16,412 nucleotides of DNA from an uncultured Actinomycetes bacterium (GTDB taxonomy: Bacteria > Actinomycetota > Thermoleophilia > Miltoncostaeales > Miltoncostaeaceae). The notes below the pieces were generated by a model. It searched no databases. It was given only the letters and a program-made list of their open reading frames with translations, and was not told the origin of the DNA. Below are positions 6,457 to 13,902 of this stretch, piece after piece. The translations under genes were made by a program, and so were the position numbers. Each line of letters opens with the position of its first letter. Within the stretch, counting starts at the first letter, position 1. Location of the stretch: positions 1 to 16,412 of the forward strand of contig CAIPNN010000107.1 of assembly GCA_903866425.1 (NCBI GenBank), in the 5' to 3' direction.

Positions 6457-7244
6457 TGCGCGCCCCCTGTGCGGATGGCCTGGAACACCGCAAGGGCGTC
6501 AACGGTAGCGGCGACGTCATGCACCCGCACCACCGACGCACCGCCTGCCACGGCCGCGAGCGCGGCACCCAGTGAGCCCGGCAGGCGGTCGCCCACCTCG
6601 CGTCCGGTGATCTGGCCGATCATCCCCTTGCGAGAGGCACCCACCACCAGCGGGCGGCCGATCGCCGCGAGGCGCGGCAGTGCCCGGAGCAGCGCCACGT
6701 TGTGGTCGAGCGACTTGCCGAACCCGATGCCGGGATCGAGGAGCACCGCGTCTTCGGCCACTCCCACGGCCACCGCAGCTGCCAGACGCGACCCGAGGAA
6801 GGCCGCAACCTCCCCCACCACGTCGTCGTAGCGCGGATCGTCCTGCATCGTCTGCGGCTCTCCCCGCATGTGCATGAGACAGATGGCCGCGCCGCGATCG
6901 GCGACCAGCGGCAGCATGTCGGGGTCGCTCCCCGCACTGACGTCGTTCACCAGCACGGCACCCGCGTCGAGCGCGGCGGCGGCGGTCACCGCGTGGCGTG
7001 TGTCGATCGAGATGGGCACGGGAATGCTGCCGCTGCGCATGGCCTCGAAGACGGGCGCCAGGCGGCGCAGTTCTTCATCGGGCCCCACGGGTGCGGCACC
7101 GGGCCGCGTGCTCTCGGCGCCGATGTCGCAGATTGCGGCACCCTGCGCGGCAACCGCGGCGATGCGTGCCACCGCCGTATCGGCGGCGTCATGCTGCCCC
7201 CCGTCCGCGAAGGAGTCGGGAGTGACGTTGAGGATCCCCATCAC
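6453..7244 (-). CDS. folP: Dihydropteroate synthase
   Basis: Joins the pterin pyrophosphate and p-aminobenzoate; the target of sulfonamides. From the GTG at 7242-7244 it has 263 residues. Motifs are VMGILNVTPDSF (1-12), IGAESTRPG (41-49), SIDTRH (79-84), VNDVSAG (99-105), DPGIGFGK (170-177), ASRKG (203-207) and RVHD (240-243). The start is uncertain. Family members carry 10 to 20 residues before VMGILN, and the in-frame codons between the ftsH stop and this GTG encode a plausible equivalent (LSWLRSPC) but contain no ATG, GTG or TTG. The 46-base gap from ftsH shows only a weak AGG nine bases before the GTG. The gene probably belongs to the ftsH transcript. Confidence 0.95.
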   Translation of the reverse strand: MMGILNVTPDSFADGGQHDAADTAVARIAAVAAQGAAICDIGAESTRPGAAPVGPDEELRRLAPVFEAMRSGSIPVPISIDTRHAVTAAAALDAGAVLVNDVSAGSDPDMLPLVADRGAAICLMHMRGEPQTMQDDPRYDDVVGEVAAFLGSRLAAAVAVGVAEDAVLLDPGIGFGKSLDHNVALLRALPRLAAIGRPLVVGASRKGMIGQITGREVGDRLPGSLGAALAAVAGGASVVRVHDVAATVDALAVFQAIRTGGAQ

Positions 7245-7290
7245 GCATGGGGACCTGAGCCATGAGAGGGTCGCGCTGATGCGCGGAAGG

Positions 7291-9243
7291 CTACGCGCCG
7301 GCGGTGCCGGGCTGACCCGGTGCCGGCGGCGGCACGGGCATGCGACGCGTGGACGACTCGGACTCGGCCTCGGCAGCGGCACGCTCGTCCTCAGCGGCCT
7401 TCTGACGGGCGCGCTCGTCCTTCACGCGGAACACGTCGGCCTCCGCCTCGCCCTCGAGCAGACGCAGGAACTCGTCGCGTTCGATGGTCTCGCGGCGCAG
7501 CAGCACCTGCGTGACGTTCTCGAGGTCGTTGCGATGCTCGGACAGGATGTCCTTGGCGCGCTGGTAGGCGTCCTCGATGATGCGGCGGATCTCAGTGTCG
7601 ATCTGGCGGGCGATGTCGTCGGAGTAGTCGGGCTCCGAGTGCATGTCACGGCCGAGGAACGGTGCGCCCTGGCTGTGGCCCAGCACGCGGGGGCCGAGCT
7701 TCTCGCTCATGCCGAAGCGCATGGTCATCTGCTTGGCGGTGGCCGTGACCTTCTCGAGGTCGTTGGCGGCACCGGTGGTGATTTCGGCAAACACGAGTTC
7801 CTCGGCGGCGCGACCACCCAGGGTCATCGCCATGGTGTCCTCAAGCTGTGCGCGCGTGGTGAGGAACTTGTCTTCCGAAGGCATCGAGATGGTGTAGCCC
7901 AGCGCCTGGCCGCGGCTGACGATGGAGATCTTGTGCACCGGGTCGGCGTTCGGAAGGAAGTGCCCGACGATTGCGTGACCCATCTCGTGGTACGCGGTGA
8001 CCACGCGCTCCTTGTCGGACAGCAGCCGGGTCTTCTTCTCGGGACCGGCGATGACGCGAAGGATTCCCTCTTCGAGCTCCTGCTCGTCGATGATCTTCTT
8101 GCCCTTGCGGGCGGCGAGCAGCGCCGACTCATTCACGAGGTTGGCGAGGTCGGCACCGGTGAAGCCGGGCGTCTGGCCTGCGAGCGTGTCGAGGTCGATG
8201 TCCTTCGAGATCGGCTTGCCGCGCGTGTGCACGCGCAGGATCTCGGCGCGACCTGCGCGGTCGGGACGGTCAACCATGATCTGGCGATCGAAACGGCCGG
8301 GACGGAGCAGGGCCGGGTCGAGGATGTCCGGACGGTTGGTGGCGGCGATCAGGATGATGTTGTCCTTGGCCTCAAAGCCGTCCATCTCGACCAGCAGCTG
8401 GTTCAGCGTCTGCTCGCGCTCATCGTGGCCACCGCCGAGGCCGGCGCCACGGTGGCGACCCACGGCGTCGATCTCGTCCATGAAGATGATGCAGGGCGAG
8501 CTCTGCTTGGCCTGCTCAAAGAGATCGCGCACGCGGCTGGCGCCGACGCCCACGAACATCTCCACGAAGTCGGAACCCGAGATGGAGAAGAACGGCACGC
8601 CGGCCTCACCCGCGACGGCACGCGCCAGCAGGGTCTTACCGGTACCGGGAGGCCCGTAGAGCAGCACACCCTTGGGAATGCGCGCGCCGAGCGCCTGGAA
8701 CCGCTTGGGGTTCTCGAGAAATTCCTTGATCTCCTCGAGCTCCTCAACCGCCTCGTCGGCACCCGCAACGTCGCGGAAGGTGATCTTCGGCTGGTCAGGC
8801 GCCATGCGCTTGGCGCGACTCTTGCCAAAGCTCATCACCTTCGACCCGCCGCCCTGCATCTGGTTCATGAGGAAGATCCAGAACACGAAGAAGAGGAGGA
8901 ACGGTGCCAGTGTGATGAGGAATCCCCACCACGCGGAGCCGCCGCGGCCCTCGACGACGAACGGCACCTTGGCGGTGTCGATGGCATCGGTGACCTGGGC
9001 GCCGTAGTTGTCGGGGTAGCCCGTGACGTATGTCTTGCCGTCCTTGAGCGTCACCTCGAGGTTCTGGTCCTTCGTCTGCATCGTGACGCGCGAGACCTTG
9101 CCGGCCGCCAGATCCTGCTGGTACCCGGTGAAGGTGGGCGTGTCAGCGGGCTGCGAACTGGACGTCACGAGCTTCTGCGCCACGAAGGCGAGAAGCACGA
9201 CGATCAGAATGGGAAACGCAGCACTCTTGAAGAACCGGCTCAG
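7291..9243 (-). CDS. ftsH: ATP-dependent zinc metalloprotease FtsH (probable CTG start)
   Basis: Membrane-anchored AAA+ protease that degrades membrane and short-lived soluble proteins. It has 650 residues. Transmembrane segments are at about 9-25 and 104-126, with a periplasmic domain between. Walker A is GPPGTGKT (197-204), Walker B IIFMDEID (252-259), the second region of homology 301-321, the zinc site HEMGH (419-423) and the third ligand Asp495. The tail from about 605 is charged, then Pro-rich. No ATG, GTG or TTG precedes the first helix in a sensible place. CTG at 9241-9243 begins the family-like (M)SRFFKSAAFPILIV, with GGGAG seven bases upstream; the next GTG would fall inside the first membrane helix. 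Identity is certain; the start is inferred. Confidence 0.97.
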   Translation of the reverse strand: MSRFFKSAAFPILIVVLLAFVAQKLVTSSSQPADTPTFTGYQQDLAAGKVSRVTMQTKDQNLEVTLKDGKTYVTGYPDNYGAQVTDAIDTAKVPFVVEGRGGSAWWGFLITLAPFLLFFVFWIFLMNQMQGGGSKVMSFGKSRAKRMAPDQPKITFRDVAGADEAVEELEEIKEFLENPKRFQALGARIPKGVLLYGPPGTGKTLLARAVAGEAGVPFFSISGSDFVEMFVGVGASRVRDLFEQAKQSSPCIIFMDEIDAVGRHRGAGLGGGHDEREQTLNQLLVEMDGFEAKDNIILIAATNRPDILDPALLRPGRFDRQIMVDRPDRAGRAEILRVHTRGKPISKDIDLDTLAGQTPGFTGADLANLVNESALLAARKGKKIIDEQELEEGILRVIAGPEKKTRLLSDKERVVTAYHEMGHAIVGHFLPNADPVHKISIVSRGQALGYTISMPSEDKFLTTRAQLEDTMAMTLGGRAAEELVFAEITTGAANDLEKVTATAKQMTMRFGMSEKLGPRVLGHSQGAPFLGRDMHSEPDYSDDIARQIDTEIRRIIEDAYQRAKDILSEHRNDLENVTQVLLRRETIERDEFLRLLEGEAEADVFRVKDERARQKAAEDERAAAEAESESSTRRMPVPPPAPGQPGTAGA

Positions 9244-9273
9244 CGGTGAACTCCCGCTCGGGGACAGATGACG

Positions 9274-9279
9274 AGGGTA
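9274..9279 (-). promoter_or_regulatory. -10 element of the ftsH promoter
   Basis: TACCCT on the minus strand, preceded by TGC (extended -10), with a weak TTTCCG 17 bases upstream. It lies in the 70-base gap between hpt and ftsH and would give a leader of about 24 bases carrying the GGGAG site. A second CTG (9265-9267) lies six bases after the hexamer in the same frame. Confidence 0.45.
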
Positions 9280-9313
9280 GCAGCGACTGACGCCACCGGA
9301 AATCCGATGGTCG

Positions 9314-9853
9314 CTACGAACCCTCGGCGTCGCCGTAGGCCGCGATATACGGCAGCTCGCGGTGGCGCTCTGCCACATCGAGCCCGTACCCCACCACGAA
9401 CACGTCGGGCAACTGGAATCCCACGTAGCGCGCCACATGCTCCAGCCGCTCAGCGGCCGGCTTGGCCAGCAGGGTGCACACCTCAAGTGATGCGGGCTCG
9501 CGCGCCGCGAGGTTGCGCATGAGGTACCTGAGGGTGCGGCCGGAGTCGATCACGTCCTCCACCAGCAGTACATGGCGGCCCTCGATCGACACGTCGAGGT
9601 CCTTCGTGATGCGCACCACGCCCGACGAGTGCGTGGCCGATCCGTACGACGACACCGCCATGAAGTCGAACTCGGTGGGGATGGACATCTCGCGCACCAG
9701 GTCGGCGGTGAAGAACACCGCGCCCTTGAGAATGGCGATGACCAGCAGGTCGCGACCGGCGTAGTCGGCCGACACCTCGGCGGCCAGCTCGGCAACGCGG
9801 TCCTGAATCTGCTCACGCGATACCAGCACCTCACCGGGGGCCGGATTGCTCAT
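9314..9853 (-). CDS. hpt: Hypoxanthine-guanine phosphoribosyltransferase
   Basis: Salvages hypoxanthine and guanine with PRPP to form IMP and GMP. It has 179 residues. The PRPP motif is VEDVIDSGRTL (98-108). AILKGAVFF (40-48) and SSYG (68-71) are typical of the family, and FQLPDVFVVGYGLD near the C-terminus forms the base-binding region. The start ATG (9851-9853) overlaps the tilS stop as ATGA. The tilS-hpt-ftsH order is conserved in both Firmicutes and Actinobacteria. Confidence 0.97.
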   Translation of the reverse strand: MSNPAPGEVLVSREQIQDRVAELAAEVSADYAGRDLLVIAILKGAVFFTADLVREMSIPTEFDFMAVSSYGSATHSSGVVRITKDLDVSIEGRHVLLVEDVIDSGRTLRYLMRNLAAREPASLEVCTLLAKPAAERLEHVARYVGFQLPDVFVVGYGLDVAERHRELPYIAAYGDAEGS

Positions 9854-10806
9854 GCCGCAGCCCCCATGTCGGCCGCATGGGAGCGCACCGACAGCACACC
9901 CCGGGTGATCGACGCCACGCCGCCGGGAATCTGATCGCGGCCACGGCCACGGGTCGCCCGTGCACGCACGCGCTCAACCGGCTCCGCGCCCAGGGCATCA
10001 GACGGCAGCCCGGCCTCAGTGATGAGGCGCCGCACGAGCAGGCGTGCCAGCGCCACGGGCTCTGCGGCCAGATGGCGGGCCGACAATCCACCGGGGCGAC
10101 TGCAGCGGTCCCATGCGGCATCCGCGGCAGCGGCCAGCACTTCGCCCTCGTCGCGCAGCAGGTCGGCGAGCCGCGCCAGGTGCGCCTCTGCAGCAGGGTG
10201 CACGTCGGTCAGTGCGGGCATTGCCCCGTGACGCACGCGGGCACGCGCCGTGGCACGGTCGTCGTTTGTGGGGTCATCGACGAAGGCGATGGCATGCGCC
10301 TCGCACCAGGCACGGGTCTCGTGCCGCGAGAGGCACAGCAGCGGGCGCACGATCGCATCGCGGCGCGGGGCGATGCCGAGTGCGCCGGTACGACCAGTGC
10401 CGCGGGCGATGCGGAAGATCACGGTCTCGGCGTGGTCGGTGCGCGTATGACCGGTGGCGATGACGTCAAGCCCCTCGCTGCGGCGCAGGTCCTCCGCGGC
10501 GGCCAGGCGCGCGTCACGTGCCCGCTCCATCGCCGCCGGGCCGGGCGCAAGATTCAGATTCACGCGATGCGCGGTGAGCCCGAGCCCCTCCGCAGCGGCA
10601 ACCACAGCAGCGGCTTCGTCGGCGGCCGCGGGTCGCAGCCCGTGGTCAACCACCAGCACCTGCACCGGACCGTCATGGCTGCGGGCCAACAGGTGCATGA
10701 GGCACGTCGAGTCGGCTCCTCCTGAAACGAGCGCCAGCACCCCGGATCCCGATGGGAGAAGGGCGTGCCGTGCGGCGTGGTCATTGACGCGGTCCTCGAT
10801 GGTCAC
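9850..10806 (-). CDS. tilS: tRNA(Ile)-lysidine synthase
   Basis: Converts the wobble cytidine of the tRNA-Ile CAU anticodon to lysidine, allowing AUA decoding. It has 318 residues. The N-type ATP pyrophosphatase loop SGGADS is at 28-33, followed by VVDHGLRP and the family signature ATGHTRTDHAET. The short C-terminal part is typical of actinobacterial forms. The GTG at 10804-10806 was chosen because the domain begins about 25 residues later and a CATACT hexamer ends six bases upstream, with no ribosome binding site. An upstream in-frame extension overlaps tlpA and lacks family similarity. The stop overlaps hpt as ATGA. Confidence 0.93.
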   Translation of the reverse strand: MTIEDRVNDHAARHALLPSGSGVLALVSGGADSTCLMHLLARSHDGPVQVLVVDHGLRPAAADEAAAVVAAAEGLGLTAHRVNLNLAPGPAAMERARDARLAAAEDLRRSEGLDVIATGHTRTDHAETVIFRIARGTGRTGALGIAPRRDAIVRPLLCLSRHETRAWCEAHAIAFVDDPTNDDRATARARVRHGAMPALTDVHPAAEAHLARLADLLRDEGEVLAAAADAAWDRCSRPGGLSARHLAAEPVALARLLVRRLITEAGLPSDALGAEPVERVRARATRGRGRDQIPGGVASITRGVLSVRSHAADMGAAA

Positions 10807-10812
10807 GCGTGG

Positions 10813-10818
10813 AGTATG
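10813..10818 (-). promoter_or_regulatory. -10 element of a leaderless tilS promoter
   Basis: CATACT on the minus strand, six bases (CCACGC) before the tilS GTG, within the 26-base gap after the tlpA-like gene. Spacing matches that of other genes in the window. Confidence 0.4.
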
Positions 10819-10832
10819 CCCACGGCCTCGGA

Positions 10833-11363
10833 TCAGTCGCGTGCGGCAAGTGCAGAGGTGAGGCGCGTGAGGTCCGCATCGGTCACCGGCCCCGGCCATG
10901 TGGCGGCAAGTCGCCCCTCGCGATCGAGCACGATGGTGGTGGGCAACCCGCTCACCGCGTAGGCATCGGCCACCTGGTGGTCGGCATCAAAGGCAAGCGG
11001 GAACTGCACACCCACCTCCTTCGCGAAGGCGCGTGCATCGTCGATCTGGTCGTTCACCGCCACCCCCACCACGCGCACGTCGGGGTGCGTGGAGGCGAAC
11101 CGCTGCACTGCAGGCATCTCCTCGCGGCACGGACCGCACCACGATGCCCACATGTTCACGACCGTGGGTCGGGCCGTCGGCGCGCCCACCGCAATGCGGC
11201 CGGCGCCCGACAGCGCCGGCACTGAGAGATTGGCGGCAGCCTCGCGCGACGCCGGAGCAACAATGGCCGGGTCGGTGCCACCGGCGCTCGACGCACCGCA
11301 GCCCGCGAGGGGGACCAGCGCAGGCACAAGGCACAGGGCGATGATGATGGTCGTGAGGCGCAT
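10833..11363 (-). CDS. TlpA/ResA-like thioredoxin-fold lipoprotein
   Basis: A 176-residue thiol-disulfide oxidoreductase, probably anchored on the outer face of the membrane. The signal peptide ends in a lipobox, LAGC (19-22). The thioredoxin fold has WCGPC (75-79) in the sequence MWASWCGPC, and the cis-proline region is SGLPTTIVLD. Likely roles are cytochrome c maturation or reduction of exported proteins; the exact partner cannot be told. The ATG (11361-11363) has no ribosome binding site but has TAGGCT six bases upstream. It is the first gene of the minus-strand block and ends 26 bases before tilS. Confidence 0.9.
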   Translation of the reverse strand: MRLTTIIIALCLVPALVPLAGCGASSAGGTDPAIVAPASREAAANLSVPALSGAGRIAVGAPTARPTVVNMWASWCGPCREEMPAVQRFASTHPDVRVVGVAVNDQIDDARAFAKEVGVQFPLAFDADHQVADAYAVSGLPTTIVLDREGRLAATWPGPVTDADLTRLTSALAARD

Positions 11364-11369
11364 GGCGCG

Positions 11370-11375
11370 AGCCTA
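11370..11375 (-). promoter_or_regulatory. -10 element of a leaderless tlpA-like promoter
   Basis: TAGGCT on the minus strand, six bases (CGCGCC) before the ATG at 11363. It lies in a 51-base divergent region and is 27 bases from the -10 of the opposite gene. Confidence 0.45.
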
Positions 11376-11402
11376 GTGGGGCCGGATGTCCGCAAGGTTT
11401 CG

Positions 11403-11408
11403 TAGCGT
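11403..11408 (+). promoter_or_regulatory. -10 element of a leaderless PAP2 promoter
   Basis: TAGCGT, six bases (GCGCGC) before the ATG at 11415. No ribosome binding site is present in the region between. Confidence 0.45.
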
Positions 11409-11414
11409 GCGCGC

Positions 11415-11918
11415 ATGCCCTCAACCGATCTCACATCAGCCGTCGTACGCGCCGACCGGCGCGTGGGTGCCCTTGCGCGCCAGCGTGTGGGTGCGGTGCG
11501 GGGCGGCCCCGAGGTGGCGCGGCTGGTGGCCGATGCCACCGCACCCGCGTTCCAGGTGTTGGTGGGACTCCTCCTCGTCCTGCCGGGGACGCGCATCACC
11601 GGCCTGCGCGCACTCGCCGCGGGCGGTGCCGCAGCCACCATCGCGCGCGCGGCGCGCGAGTCGATCGACCGCCCGCGTCCGGGCGCGCGCGCAGACGGGG
11701 GCTTCCCGAGCCGCCACGCGAGCACCGCCACGGCAATCGCCCTGGTGGTTGCACGCGACCGCCCGGTGATCGGAGGGTTGGCGCTTGTCACCGCTGCTGC
11801 CGGGCTCGCCGCCCGGGTGGCGTCAGCCGATCATGACCCGCTCGACATCGCGGCTGGCGCCGGACTCGGCGCCGTGGTGGCCCGCGTTATGCGGCGTCGG
11901 CGACGGCGACGCTCCTGA
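11415..11918 (+). CDS. PAP2 superfamily phosphatase
   Basis: A 167-residue membrane phosphatase. All three PAP2 motifs are visible: Arg81 with RP at 88-89 (the KX6RP motif, Lys replaced by Arg), PSRH (98-101) and R134-x5-H140-x3-D144. Hydrophobic segments lie at about 44-58, 62-78, 103-112 and 118-133, and the C-terminus is a run of arginines. Substrates may be undecaprenyl pyrophosphate, phosphatidate or a similar lipid; the sequence does not decide. The ATG was chosen from the -10 spacing. Its 3' end overlaps the convergent GGDEF-like gene by 32 bases. Confidence 0.88.
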   Translation: MPSTDLTSAVVRADRRVGALARQRVGAVRGGPEVARLVADATAPAFQVLVGLLLVLPGTRITGLRALAAGGAAATIARAARESIDRPRPGARADGGFPSRHASTATAIALVVARDRPVIGGLALVTAAAGLAARVASADHDPLDIAAGAGLGAVVARVMRRRRRRRS

Positions 11919-12798
11919 ACTCACCGGTGATGTCGTCCGCCTGAGCGATGTATGCGGCCCGGGCGTCCATTTCGAGCGACGACTCCGCCCGCGACACCAT
12001 GCCGTCGATGCCCTGGTCGCCCTCGGCCCACTGGGCCGTACCGATGGAGACCGCACCTGAGGTGATGCGCGCGCCGCCCGCGCCGCGCACGTGCACCGCT
12101 TCGATGGCAACGGCAATGCGCTCAGCGGCTTCCCGCGCCAGCGTGGCATCGCCGGCCACCAGCGCCATGAACCGCCCGTCGCCCATGTCAACAACCAGGT
12201 CGGACGGGGCAATGACGCGCGCGACGCCGTGATTGGCCGCGTCGAGAAATGCCGTTGCCGTGGCGCGCCCGTGGGCGGTGATGATCTCGTCGAGGCGGGG
12301 TGTTGTGACAAGCGCGAGCGCCAGCGGTGCCCCGGTCTCAACGGCACGCCGGCAATCGCGGTCGGCAATCAGATGGAACACGTCAAGTGGTGCCAGTCCG
12401 CCCGGTGCCCGCACCCCGTCGCCCGCCGCGTCGCGCGTCGATGCCCACCCGAACGACAGGCCATCAACGACGCCCACGTGAACCGCGCCGAGGGCGGCCA
12501 CAACGATGACGGCGAAAAACCCCGCCGTGATCTCGGCCGTACTCACAGTGCCGCCCGACGCCGCGGCAAGCGCGATTGCGGTGGCCAGCAGCGTGCCCAC
12601 AAGGCCTGCACCACCGGCAAGCGGAGCCGCGAGCACCGCAGGGATGACGAGAAGAGGCCACATCCACCATGCGCCGAAGGCAATGATGGGCAGCACCGTG
12701 ACGGCCAGCAGGGTGACCAACAGGATGAGCCGACGCTGGCGGTACCGCGTGGCCATCGCGGCCGGGCTCTCGACGTGGTGGTCGGTTTCGTTCGTCAC
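11887..12798 (-). CDS. Membrane protein with a degenerate GGDEF domain
   Basis: A 303-residue protein with four predicted membrane helices (about 23-41, 44-60, 63-80, 90-112) and a cytoplasmic domain from about 138 that follows the GGDEF layout. LVVDMGDGRFMALVAG (201-216) takes the place of the signature hairpin, and SIGTAQ followed by SRAESSLEMDARA matches the usual end. The signature reads GDGRF (206-210) rather than GGDEF and no RxxD inhibitory site is seen, so diguanylate cyclase activity is doubtful; it may sense or bind nucleotide. The start GTG (12796-12798) is divergent from the dehydrogenase gene; ATG at residue 15 is an alternative. Assignment rests on pattern only. Confidence 0.7.
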   Translation of the reverse strand: MTNETDHHVESPAAMATRYRQRRLILLVTLLAVTVLPIIAFGAWWMWPLLVIPAVLAAPLAGGAGLVGTLLATAIALAAASGGTVSTAEITAGFFAVIVVAALGAVHVGVVDGLSFGWASTRDAAGDGVRAPGGLAPLDVFHLIADRDCRRAVETGAPLALALVTTPRLDEIITAHGRATATAFLDAANHGVARVIAPSDLVVDMGDGRFMALVAGDATLAREAAERIAVAIEAVHVRGAGGARITSGAVSIGTAQWAEGDQGIDGMVSRAESSLEMDARAAYIAQADDITGEFRSVAVADAA

Positions 12799-12813
12799 CG
12801 GGGAATGCGGCGC

Positions 12814-12832
12814 ACCGGAAGGGATATCCGGT
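12814..12832. promoter_or_regulatory. Inverted repeat in the divergent GGDEF-like/dehydrogenase region
   Basis: ACCGGA and TCCGGT form 6-base arms around a 7-base spacer. It lies 16 bases from the GGDEF-like start and covers a possible -10 (TATCCC on the minus strand). It could be an operator for that gene. Confidence 0.35.
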
Positions 12833-12838
12833 TTTCTC

Positions 12839-12867
12839 GACGTTACGTTTGCCGTCGGACGTCACGT
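12839..12867. repeat. Direct repeat GACGTyACGT before the dehydrogenase gene
   Basis: GACGTTACGT (12839-12848) and GACGTCACGT (12858-12867) are 19 bases apart start to start, about two helical turns. The second copy shares its last base with the -10 hexamer of the dehydrogenase gene. A repressor binding here would cover the promoter. Confidence 0.4.
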
Positions 12868-12872
12868 ACCCT
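12867..12872 (+). promoter_or_regulatory. -10 element of a leaderless dehydrogenase promoter
   Basis: TACCCT, six bases (CACCCC) before the ATG at 12879. There is no ribosome binding site in the short interval. Confidence 0.45.
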
Positions 12873-12878
12873 CACCCC

Positions 12879-13895
12879 ATGGACGATCTTCACACCATCG
12901 GCATCGTCGGTGGCGGCACGATGGGCGCGGAGATCGCCCACGTGGCCGCGGCATCGGGGTTCACCGTGCTCCTCGCCGATGCCGACCTCGCCCGGGCGGC
13001 CGGCGGCCGTGACCGCGCGCTCGACATCGCCATGCGCCGCGTGGCCAGAGGCCGGATGACCGACGACGAGGCCGCACGAGTGGCCGACGGCATCACGCCC
13101 GTCGCCGACATCACCGCGCTTGCGGACGTGGATGCCGTCATTGAGGCGGTCCCGGAAGACCTCGCGCTCAAGATCACGGTGCACAGGCAGATCGACGGCG
13201 CGGTGCGCGCCGACGCCCTGGTGGCCACGAACACGTCGGGTCTCTCGGTGACCGCCCTTGGCGACGCCACGGCGCACCCCGGGCGCCTGATCGGTCTGCA
13301 CTTCTTCAACCCCGCGAGCACCATGCGACTGGTCGAGGTGATTGCCGGGGCCGCCACGGCGCCGGCCACCACTGATCGTGCATGCATGCTGGCGCGTGCG
13401 CTGGGGAAGGACCCGGTGCGGGCGGCCGAGTGCCCGGGATTCGTGGTGAACCGGGTGCTCGTGCGCGCCATGGCCGAGGCCTATCGGGCGGCAAGCGGTG
13501 CACCGGTTGACCGTGCGGCGGCAGACGCCCTGGTGGTGCAGGGCGGCCCGGCGCCGATGGGCCCCTTCGCCCTCGGCGATCTGGTGGGCCTCGACGTGCT
13601 CGAGAGCATCCGCGCCGATCTGGAGCGGGCGTATGGCGACCGCTTCGACGACGCCGGCACCGTCGCACCGCTCGTCGCAGCCGGCAACCTCGGCCGCAAG
13701 ACGGGTGCGGGGCTGGTGACCGATGGCGACCCCGCCCCCACGGGCACCGAACCCGTGGTGGCAGCCGTGTACTACGCCGCTGCGATGGACGAGGCGCGAC
13801 GCCTGGCCGACGAGGGCGTGGCATCCGCAGCCGATATCGATCTCGCAATGCGCCTTGGCGCAGGATGGGACACCGGCCCGCTGGCCGCCGGCTGA
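12879..13895 (+). CDS. 3-hydroxyacyl-CoA (3-hydroxybutyryl-CoA type) dehydrogenase
   Basis: NAD(P)-dependent oxidoreductase interconverting 3-hydroxyacyl-CoA and 3-oxoacyl-CoA. It has 338 residues. The Rossmann fold begins GIVGGGTMG (8-16). VIEAVPED (87-94), catalytic Ser120 in NTS, His141 in HFFNP, Glu153 and Asn191 are all present. The first C-terminal domain includes GPFALGDLVGLDVL (228-241). Residues from about 295 resemble the start of a second, shortened 3HCDH domain, which explains a length greater than the usual 280. Beta-oxidation or butyrate-type metabolism are both possible; no pathway partner is adjacent. The stop is seven bases from the convergent neighbour. Confidence 0.93.
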   Translation: MDDLHTIGIVGGGTMGAEIAHVAAASGFTVLLADADLARAAGGRDRALDIAMRRVARGRMTDDEAARVADGITPVADITALADVDAVIEAVPEDLALKITVHRQIDGAVRADALVATNTSGLSVTALGDATAHPGRLIGLHFFNPASTMRLVEVIAGAATAPATTDRACMLARALGKDPVRAAECPGFVVNRVLVRAMAEAYRAASGAPVDRAAADALVVQGGPAPMGPFALGDLVGLDVLESIRADLERAYGDRFDDAGTVAPLVAAGNLGRKTGAGLVTDGDPAPTGTEPVVAAVYYAAAMDEARRLADEGVASAADIDLAMRLGAGWDTGPLAAG

Positions 13896-13902
13896 CCGCA
13901 GG

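Noticed and set aside
6868..9249. 793-residue plus-strand ORF opposite ftsH and folP
   Set aside because: Antisense shadow caused by high third-position GC; no family features, and ftsH on the other strand is unmistakable.
11639..11700. GC-alternating tract inside PAP2 as a possible Z-DNA or repeat element
   Set aside because: It encodes the Ala/Arg-rich segment before and around the first PAP2 motif and has no regular repeat unit.
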